NCBI GenBank assembly: GCA_947623615.1
Contig: CANQHH010000097.1
Location: forward strand, 1 to 5,034
DNA: 5,034 bases
Direction: 5' to 3'
Source: an uncultured Clostridia bacterium
Lineage (GTDB): Bacteria; Bacillota; Clostridia; TANB77; CAG-508
The notes below the pieces were generated by a model. It ran no database searches. It had not been told where the DNA came from and was given only the letters and a program-made list of their open reading frames with translations. Positions 1 through 5,034 of the stretch are shown here, in pieces; position 1 is the first letter of the stretch, and each line of letters begins with the position of its first letter. A program made the position numbers and the translations under genes.

Positions 1-404
1 AATGATTCCACTTTTAATATTGTTTTTACCATTTTTTGTACCTGTATCTTATCAGCCCTACCGTATCCCACAACAGCTTGTTTTATTTGAAGTGGTGTAT
101 ATTCGTATGTAGGCACCTGCTTTCTACATCCAACTACTAATATTACTCCTCTTGCTTGTGCAACATTAATAGCTGTTTTTGCATTGTTATTAAAAAATAA
201 CTCTTCTACAGATATAGCTTCTGGTTTATATTCATCTATAATATTCTCTAAATCATTGTTTAATTTTAATAATCTTAATGGAAAAGATTCGCCTGCTTTT
301 GTAAGTATTGCACCTGATGTTATTAACTTAAATCTATTCCCAATATAGTCTATTACACTGTATCCAGTTATCGCAAATCCTGGGTCTATTCCTAATATTC
401 TCAT
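1..404 (-). CDS. ruvC: Crossover junction endodeoxyribonuclease RuvC (5' part, runs off the left edge)
   Basis: RuvC resolves Holliday junctions as a dimer by making paired nicks, working with the RuvAB branch-migration motor in recombinational repair. The first 134 codons are visible; the C-terminal third lies outside the window. The protein opens MRILGIDPG, the first strand of the RNase H-like fold with catalytic Asp7. The second acidic motif SVEELFF supplies Glu67, equivalent to E. coli Glu66. The segments NNAKTAINVAQARGV, YTPLQIKQAVVGYGRA and DKIQVQKMV match the usual RuvC order. The last two catalytic aspartates (near residues 138-141 in E. coli) would be just past the edge, so an intact active site cannot be confirmed. 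ATG at 402-404 is chosen because it gives the canonical N-terminus and has an SD 4 bases upstream. The gene lies 10 bases after the debranching-enzyme stop. ruvA and ruvB often follow ruvC, but that region is not visible. The identification is very secure. Confidence 0.97.
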   Translation of the reverse strand, partial: MRILGIDPGFAITGYSVIDYIGNRFKLITSGAILTKAGESFPLRLLKLNNDLENIIDEYKPEAISVEELFFNNNAKTAINVAQARGVILVVGCRKQVPTYEYTPLQIKQAVVGYGRADKIQVQKMVKTILKVES

Positions 405-408
405 TTAA

Positions 409-415
409 CACCTCT
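409..415 (-). promoter_or_regulatory. ruvC ribosome binding site overlapping the upstream stop codon
   Basis: On the minus strand the sequence reads TAAGAGGTGTTAAATG. AGAGGTG is a near-consensus Shine-Dalgarno site 4 bases before the ruvC ATG. Its first A is the last base of the TAA stop of the debranching-enzyme gene. Ribosomes terminating there would sit on the ruvC initiation region, so translational coupling is likely (inference). Confidence 0.8.
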
Positions 416-2445
416 TACCCCAAAATTATCCTAAATACTTCAGCTACACTCCATGCCTGCGCATATGTTCCACCTGGATTGAAATTTTTTCCTCCACCAT
501 CATATAGCTCATGAATATTGCCAACTGTACTTTCTCTAAACATTTCATTTGCAAATGTATTTTTTACATCCTCAGCAAAATTATTCTTCTTTTCTTCTAG
601 TTCTTTCCTTCTTGTCTTTTTCTTTTCAAATTTTATCATATTATTAATAGCATCATAATATGCTCCTAGAAGCCATGGCCATATAACTCCTTGGTGATAG
701 CTCATATCTCTTTTTATCATATCTCCTTCATACCTATCTCTATATCCTGGCTCGCCTTTTGCAAGTGTCCTTAGTCCATATGGTGTAAGCAATTTCTTAT
801 CTACAATATTTATTATTTGTTCTGCTACCTCTGAATCAGGATCTATTACAGGATAAGACAAAGATAATGCAAATATTTGGTTTGGTCTTATTTTTGAGTC
901 TCCTAAAACATCATATAAACATTTTCTTCTTTTGTTATAAAATTTATCATTAAAACTTTTTTTACATTTCTCTGCTATATCAGCATATTTCTTTGACTCT
1001 TCTTTGTTTTCCATTAAAAGGCTTAATTCTTCCATTATTTTCAAAGCATTATACCACATGCTATTAATTTCTACAGCTTTTCCATTTCTTGGAGTAACTA
1101 CATAATCTCCTATTTTTGCATCCATCCATGTGTTTTGCGTATTTTCTGTACCTGCTGATATTAAGTAATCTTTATCCATATATATGTTATTATCATCTAC
1201 ATCAATTCTGCCCATATATGCTTCTATAATCTTTTTTAATGTAGAATATACGTTTTCTTTAATCCATTCATATTCATTAGTATATTTTAAAAACTTCTTT
1301 ACTTGTTCAAATAACAAAAGCGATGCATCTGCACTGTTATATAACGGTCTATTATCATATCCTGAATAACCATTTGGAACTAAACCATATTTTACATCTC
1401 TTACTGTTGTAAGCAATACCTCTTTTGCTATATTAAATCTTCTTGTTTTTAAAAGTAATCCTTCAAAAGATATAAGGCTATCTCTTCCCCAATCTAAAAA
1501 CCATGGATATCCAGCAATTATTGTATATAACGCAAATGACGGTCTATATACAACAAAGTTATCTGTTGCAATAACAAAATTTTTGATAAGACTTACATAT
1601 CCTGGGTTATTTATTTTCTTATTTTTCTCATTCAAAATATCAGAATCATAAATAATTTCACTTAGTCTTACAATTTCTTTATTTATAATATCTTTTCCAT
1701 CAATTTCTTCAATATTACTTTCTAACGAACATACAAATGTAATGCATTTTTCTTCATTTTCTTCTATTTCTACTTCATATCTGCCTGGAACAACATGATT
1801 CTCTTCTGCGCCTTGTCCTCTTTTTTCTTCTTCTATGTAGTACATGCCTCTAAACATATCTCCATCATGTTTAATATAAGCACCATCCGAGCAATTCATG
1901 TATACAGGAGTTTGCGAACGATTATCAATAATCATTTTAACCTTATTGTTTATTATATCTTGTTTCAAATCAATATTTTCTTGATTATTAGTACAATGAA
2001 AATCTCTATAATTAACAACTGGCGCCAATGTCAATTTACTTTTAGAGCCATGATTTTTTATATAATAATACACTACAACCGTATTTTTTCCATATTCCAT
2101 ACATATAAATTTCTTTATATTTACATCCTCTACTTTATATGTAAAAATAGGTAAATATTCTTTTTCGAAACATTGTAATTTTTTATATCCATCAGATATA
2201 TTATTTTTACAAACATTAGTATATAAATTATACTTGTTCCCATTTGTTTCTATACTATCATCTAACTTAGATAATATAAGCATTCTACCAGCAGGTGGTT
2301 GCATTGGTGCAATAAGCAATCCATGATATTTTCTAGTATTAGCTCCAACTATTGTTGAACTACTATACCCACCAATTCCATTGGTAATAATCCATTCTCT
2401 TTTTAATCCTTCTTCTAGAGTTAATTTTTCATCTTTATATTTCAT
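415..2445 (-). CDS. Glycogen debranching enzyme, archaeal/bacterial type (amylo-alpha-1,6-glucosidase, GH133-like)
   Basis: This 676-residue cytoplasmic enzyme is expected to hydrolyse alpha-1,6 branch points in glycogen or limit dextrins, with possible transferase activity from its N-terminal half. Residues about 15-230 match the GDE N-terminal domain, with the hallmark EWIITNGIGGYSSST (17-31) and NTRKYHGLL (36-44). Residues about 285-676 form the GDE C-terminal (alpha/alpha)6 catalytic domain: FLDWGRDSL (316-324), VPNGYSGYDNRPLYNSADAS (356-375), NTWMDA (438-443), GKAVEINSMWYNAL (455-468), SYHQGVIWPWLLGA (582-595) and HELYDGG (645-651). By analogy with the glucosidase site of eukaryotic debranching enzyme, Asp442 and Glu646 are the likely catalytic pair (inference). 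Length is normal and there is no signal peptide. ATG at 2443-2445 is supported by GGAGGAG 5 bases upstream. The gene follows yvcK by 18 bases. No other glycogen gene is visible. GH13 pullulanase/GlgX is unlikely because none of the GH13 motifs are present. Confidence 0.93.
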   Translation of the reverse strand: MKYKDEKLTLEEGLKREWIITNGIGGYSSSTIVGANTRKYHGLLIAPMQPPAGRMLILSKLDDSIETNGNKYNLYTNVCKNNISDGYKKLQCFEKEYLPIFTYKVEDVNIKKFICMEYGKNTVVVYYYIKNHGSKSKLTLAPVVNYRDFHCTNNQENIDLKQDIINNKVKMIIDNRSQTPVYMNCSDGAYIKHDGDMFRGMYYIEEEKRGQGAEENHVVPGRYEVEIEENEEKCITFVCSLESNIEEIDGKDIINKEIVRLSEIIYDSDILNEKNKKINNPGYVSLIKNFVIATDNFVVYRPSFALYTIIAGYPWFLDWGRDSLISFEGLLLKTRRFNIAKEVLLTTVRDVKYGLVPNGYSGYDNRPLYNSADASLLLFEQVKKFLKYTNEYEWIKENVYSTLKKIIEAYMGRIDVDDNNIYMDKDYLISAGTENTQNTWMDAKIGDYVVTPRNGKAVEINSMWYNALKIMEELSLLMENKEESKKYADIAEKCKKSFNDKFYNKRRKCLYDVLGDSKIRPNQIFALSLSYPVIDPDSEVAEQIINIVDKKLLTPYGLRTLAKGEPGYRDRYEGDMIKRDMSYHQGVIWPWLLGAYYDAINNMIKFEKKKTRRKELEEKKNNFAEDVKNTFANEMFRESTVGNIHELYDGGGKNFNPGGTYAQAWSVAEVFRIILG

Positions 2446-2450
2446 TTGTT

Positions 2451-2457
2451 CTCCTCC
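2451..2457 (-). promoter_or_regulatory. Strong ribosome binding site of the debranching-enzyme gene
   Basis: GGAGGAG on the minus strand lies 5 bases (AACAA) before the ATG at 2443-2445. It is one of the two strongest Shine-Dalgarno matches in the window and fixes the start. It sits in the 18-base gap after the yvcK stop codon (TAG, 2464-2466). Confidence 0.85.
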
Positions 2458-2463
2458 ATAAAA

Positions 2464-4023
2464 CTAAGTGTTTTGTAGTTTATCATTATTTACTGCATGT
2501 TTGCTTTGATTTTTATTTCTCATTTCTTTTTGCTTTAATTTTCTTTCAGCTTCCTGTATAGACTCTATTCTTTCTTGGTATTTCTTTGAGAATTTACTTT
2601 GTTTTGTATTACCTTTTTGATGTCTAGAGTTTTTCTTTTTAGCATTAGCCTCATTAATAGCTCTTTCGCTTTTTTGTCTTACTTTCATATTTTTCTTTAT
2701 GTCTTTTAATTTATCATTTAGCATAACATATTGAGCATCATTTTGCATATCTTTAAATTTCAAATCATCACATATCAATTGTATTATTGATGCTCCAATT
2801 GCATCTGGATTATGCCTTATAAATTCACCATCAATAAATGATAAATTTCTTTGCATTAAGCTTACACCTTCAACTTTTGCTTTAGATGTATCCTGCTCTA
2901 CTAATTCAGAACCTTCCATATTGTATCTTCTTATAAATTCAGGTATTATCTCTCCTGTATCATATATACAATAATCAATTACTCCTTTACCTGCATGCTC
3001 ATTTATTGCTTTTATATGTTCTGACAACGTGTAATTATCTGTTTGACCTGGCTCTGTCATTAAATTACTTACATATATTTTAAATGCTTTACTTTCTTTT
3101 ATTGTTTTTGAAACACCCTTTACAAGTAAATTAGGAATTATATTTGTGTATAAACTTCCTGGTCCTATTACTATTGCATCTGCTTCCATTATAGCCTCTA
3201 AAACACCTGGAGCTGGTCTACAATTTGATGGGCTTATATACATTCTACTTATTTTACTTGTTTTCTCATTAACAAAATCTGGTATTTTGTCTTTACATTC
3301 TACAACAGTTCCATCTTCTAATTCTGCACATATTTTTATTTCCTCTAAAGTAACTGGCAATACTTTTCCTGTCATATTTAAAATACTCTGTGTTTGTTTT
3401 ATTGATTCTGTAAAATCTCCATATATTTCTTTCATTGCTAATAAATATACATCACTAAATGACAATGAACTTAATTTACTATTTTTAAAATTATGGTTTA
3501 ATAATGATGACATCTCATTTTCATTTGCTGATAAGGCAATCAAACTATCTTTAATATCGTCTAAAGGAAGTGTATCTAATATCTGTCTTGACTCTGATAC
3601 AGGCTCTCCATACGAAGATACCGTTACTATTGCAGTAATATTATCTGTATAATGCTTTAAGCCTTTTAATACAGAATTCAAACCACTACCTCCACCTATA
3701 GCTACAATTTTAGGACCTTGATTATATATTTTTTTATTAAATATTAGTGATTTTACTTTAGAATTTTTATCTTTAACTCTAGTATCAGTATCTTGCACTA
3801 ATAACTCCAATGTTCTTTTTTGCATTGAAACTATTCCAATAACAACACAAACAAAACCTGCTACAAAACCACCTATAATTTCTGCTAAAGTTACAAAATC
3901 CATTTGTTTACTAGTTAAAATAGTAGACATTCCATAACAACATAACACCACACCAATTAATATTAATAATATCCATCTTTTCATTTTTGCATTTTGTTTA
4001 AACCATCTAAAAAAGCCTTTCAT
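2464..4023 (-). CDS. yvcK: YvcK/GlmR-like CofD-family protein with two N-terminal membrane helices and a basic C-terminal tail
   Basis: YvcK (GlmR) of Bacillus is a cytoplasmic UDP-sugar-binding protein needed for growth on gluconeogenic carbon and for normal wall synthesis. This 519-residue version has three parts. Residues 1-100 contain two hydrophobic helices (about 17-36 and 45-66) with basic residues before the first and after the second, predicting both ends in the cytoplasm. Residues about 103-420 are the CofD/YvcK core, matching the roughly 317-residue Bacillus protein: VAIGGGSGL (107-115), GKVLPVTL (219-226), LEDGTVV (235-241), IGPGSLYTNIIPNLL (286-300), MTEPGQTDNYT (322-332) and IRHN (402-405). 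Residues 421-519 are a lysine-rich, probably helical or disordered tail. The usual DDGGSSG, GDIRN and GN motifs are altered (SSYGEPV at 136-142, DDIKD at 155-159, SD at 190-191), so the ligand may differ. The reading frame is clean. ATG at 4021-4023 follows murB by 17 bases with a modest SD. The family is secure; the function is less so. Confidence 0.9.
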   Translation of the reverse strand: MKGFFRWFKQNAKMKRWILLILIGVVLCCYGMSTILTSKQMDFVTLAEIIGGFVAGFVCVVIGIVSMQKRTLELLVQDTDTRVKDKNSKVKSLIFNKKIYNQGPKIVAIGGGSGLNSVLKGLKHYTDNITAIVTVSSYGEPVSESRQILDTLPLDDIKDSLIALSANENEMSSLLNHNFKNSKLSSLSFSDVYLLAMKEIYGDFTESIKQTQSILNMTGKVLPVTLEEIKICAELEDGTVVECKDKIPDFVNEKTSKISRMYISPSNCRPAPGVLEAIMEADAIVIGPGSLYTNIIPNLLVKGVSKTIKESKAFKIYVSNLMTEPGQTDNYTLSEHIKAINEHAGKGVIDYCIYDTGEIIPEFIRRYNMEGSELVEQDTSKAKVEGVSLMQRNLSFIDGEFIRHNPDAIGASIIQLICDDLKFKDMQNDAQYVMLNDKLKDIKKNMKVRQKSERAINEANAKKKNSRHQKGNTKQSKFSKKYQERIESIQEAERKLKQKEMRNKNQSKHAVNNDKLQNT

Positions 4024-4034
4024 AAAAAATATTT

Positions 4035-4040
4035 TCCTTT
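4035..4040 (-). promoter_or_regulatory. Probable yvcK ribosome binding site, long spacing
   Basis: AAAGGA on the minus strand lies 11 bases before the yvcK ATG, directly after the murB stop codon (TAG, 4041-4043). It is weaker and further from its start than the other sites in the window. A better AGGAGA at 4045-4050 lies inside the murB end, 21 bases from the ATG, too far for normal use. Expression of yvcK may therefore be lower than that of its neighbours (inference). Confidence 0.5.
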
Positions 4041-4943
4041 CTATTCTCCTACAATTTCAATCTCTAATTCTATTTTTTTACCCGTTTTTTGATATACAGT
4101 ATCTTGTATGTGTTTAATTAAATCTAATACATCTTTTGCTTTTGCATTTCCTTTATTAACTACAAAACCTGCATGCAAGGTAGAAACCTGAGCATCGCCT
4201 ATAGAATATCCTTTTAAATCACATTCATCAATTATTTTTGCAGTTATATAATCTACTCCTCTTTTAAATGTACTACCTGCACTTGGTAAATGAATAGGTT
4301 GTTTTACCTTTCTATTTTCCAAATACTCTTTCATTGTATTTTTTATTTCTTCATAATTTCCCTTTTTTAGTTTTAACTTTGTTTCAATTATAATATAATC
4401 ATTTTCTGAAAAAATGCTATGTCTATATGTGAATTTTTGCTCTTCGTTATTTAGAACAACCACTTCTCCATTTACTAAGCATTTGGTTTCTAAAACAATA
4501 TCTTTCATTTCTCCACCATATGCTCCAGCATTCATTTTTATAGCTCCGCCTATTGTTGCCGGAATTCCAGATGCGAATTCAAAACCTGTTAATTCATTTT
4601 TTAATAATACTTGTGCAAGCTCACCTAGTTTTACTCCTGCCCCAACTGTTACAATATCATTTTCTATATTTATACTATTAAACTGTAATTTTAAAACTAT
4701 TCCCCTTATACCATTATCCTTAACCAAAATGTTACTACCATTTCCAATAACAGTTAGGTTTATATCATTCTCCTTTGCAAAATTTACTACATATTTTAAT
4801 TCTTCTTCATTTTGCACTTTTACAAAAATATCAGCATTTCCTCCTATTTTAAAAGAAGTGTGCTTTGTCATAGGTTCATCTATACTTATTTGTTGTTCTG
4901 GAATTTCTTTTGTCAAAATACCAAATATTTGTCTTTTATCCAA
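4041..4943 (-). CDS. murB: UDP-N-acetylenolpyruvoylglucosamine reductase (MurB, type II)
   Basis: MurB is a cytoplasmic flavoenzyme that uses NADPH to reduce UDP-GlcNAc-enolpyruvate to UDP-MurNAc, the second committed step of peptidoglycan precursor synthesis. The 300-residue length matches gram-positive type II enzymes. The FAD-binding half shows HTSFKIGGNADIF (28-40), VIGNGSNILVKDNGIRG (65-81), GAGVKLGEL (101-109) and GFEFASGIPATIGGAIKMNAG (starting at 120, with IPATIGGA as its core). The substrate half has YRHS with Arg174, PSAGSTFKR (220-228) with proton-donor Ser224, and a C-terminal ELEIEIVGE in which Glu294 aligns with the catalytic Glu. The type I YxxxS loop region is absent. The start is TTG at 4941-4943: an in-frame TAG lies at 4956-4958, no ATG lies between, and AGGAGG sits 8 bases upstream. 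The next Met (25) would cut the N-terminal segment before HTSF. It is the first visible gene of the operon. Confidence 0.97.
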   Translation of the reverse strand: MDKRQIFGILTKEIPEQQISIDEPMTKHTSFKIGGNADIFVKVQNEEELKYVVNFAKENDINLTVIGNGSNILVKDNGIRGIVLKLQFNSINIENDIVTVGAGVKLGELAQVLLKNELTGFEFASGIPATIGGAIKMNAGAYGGEMKDIVLETKCLVNGEVVVLNNEEQKFTYRHSIFSENDYIIIETKLKLKKGNYEEIKNTMKEYLENRKVKQPIHLPSAGSTFKRGVDYITAKIIDECDLKGYSIGDAQVSTLHAGFVVNKGNAKAKDVLDLIKHIQDTVYQKTGKKIELEIEIVGE

Positions 4944-5034
4944 ATTATATTCCTCCTATTGTATACGTATTTCCAATCAACACATAGTTATATTTATATT
5001 TATTTAATCAATACTTATCTTATTACATTTAAGC
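4944..5034 (-). promoter_or_regulatory. AT-rich leader upstream of murB; possible operon promoter region
   Basis: These 91 bases are the only non-coding stretch in the window beyond short spacers. Stops interrupt the frames and no gene end is recognisable. On the minus strand there are two near-identical 9-mers, GTATTGATT (5006-5014) and GTGTTGATT (4975-4983), and AT-rich runs such as AATATAAATATAAC. TTGATT resembles a -35 box, but no good -10 lies 16-18 bases downstream; TATAAC follows at only 13. A palindromic stretch, GTATAC overlapping ATACGTAT, lies at 4961-4970. An operon promoter is plausible here or just past the right edge, but it is not demonstrated. Confidence 0.3.
4952..4957 (-). 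promoter_or_regulatory. murB ribosome binding site that fixes a TTG start
   Basis: A perfect AGGAGG lies 8 bases before TTG at 4941-4943. An in-frame TAG (4956-4958) overlaps the site, so no start further upstream is possible. This makes TTG the initiation codon. Confidence 0.88.

Noticed and set aside
1184..2154. Two plus-strand open frames (1184-1369 and 1795-2154)
   Set aside because: Both are antisense to well-conserved parts of the debranching enzyme and lack any family resemblance.
2454..2475. Possible hairpin AAAAC-ACTTA-GTTTT at the end of yvcK
   Set aside because: The stem is only 5 pairs, mostly A-T, with no following U-tract. It is too weak for a terminator and sits against the next gene's SD.
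3586..3618. Frameshift as the cause of the unusual YvcK motif
   Set aside because: The frame is open through the region and flanking residues on both sides align with the family, so compensating frameshifts over so short a stretch are unlikely.
3146..3652. Open frame of 168 codons on the plus strand
   Set aside because: It lies wholly antisense to the conserved YvcK core, has no recognisable domain, and is explained by the low stop frequency opposite AT-rich coding sequence.
4414..5007. Open frame of 197 codons on the plus strand
   Set aside because: It is antisense to murB. Its Phe-, Ile- and Ser-rich translation is a typical complement shadow of an AT-rich gene, not a membrane protein with family features.
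4975..5011. TTGATT boxes as -35 elements of a sigma-A promoter
   Set aside because: No acceptable -10 lies 16-18 bases downstream of either copy; the nearest TATAAC is 13 bases away and TACAAT only 11, so no promoter was called.

Overview
The window is AT-rich bacterial DNA. Codon use is skewed to ATA, AGA and TTA, the Shine-Dalgarno sites are strong, and one gene starts with TTG. Together with the gene types (a gram-positive-style MurB, a YvcK/CofD-family protein, a GH133-type debranching enzyme and RuvC) this points to a low-GC Bacillota, most likely a clostridial lineage. The species cannot be named from the sequence alone.

All four genes lie on the minus strand and look like one transcription unit, read from right to left: murB (4041-4943), a yvcK/glmR-like gene (2464-4023), a glycogen debranching enzyme gene (415-2445) and ruvC (404 down past the left edge, 5' part only). 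The gaps are 17, 18 and 10 bases, with no room for a terminator or internal promoter in the spacers. Only the 91 bases upstream of murB are non-coding. They are very AT-rich and hold a small direct repeat and a palindrome, but no convincing sigma-A promoter. No RNA gene, mobile element, CRISPR array or long repeat was seen.

Functionally, MurB makes UDP-MurNAc for peptidoglycan. YvcK/GlmR proteins are known in Bacillus to bind UDP-sugars and to affect carbon flow into the cell wall. The debranching enzyme releases glucose from glycogen branch points. A carbon-store and cell-wall-precursor theme therefore joins the first three genes. RuvC, the Holliday junction resolvase, seems to be carried along by translational coupling.

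The most unusual object is the YvcK-like protein. Its core is recognisable and of normal size, but several signature positions of the family's ligand site are replaced. It also has a two-helix membrane anchor at the N-terminus and a roughly 100-residue lysine-rich tail. The rapZ and whiA genes that often flank yvcK in Bacillota are absent here.
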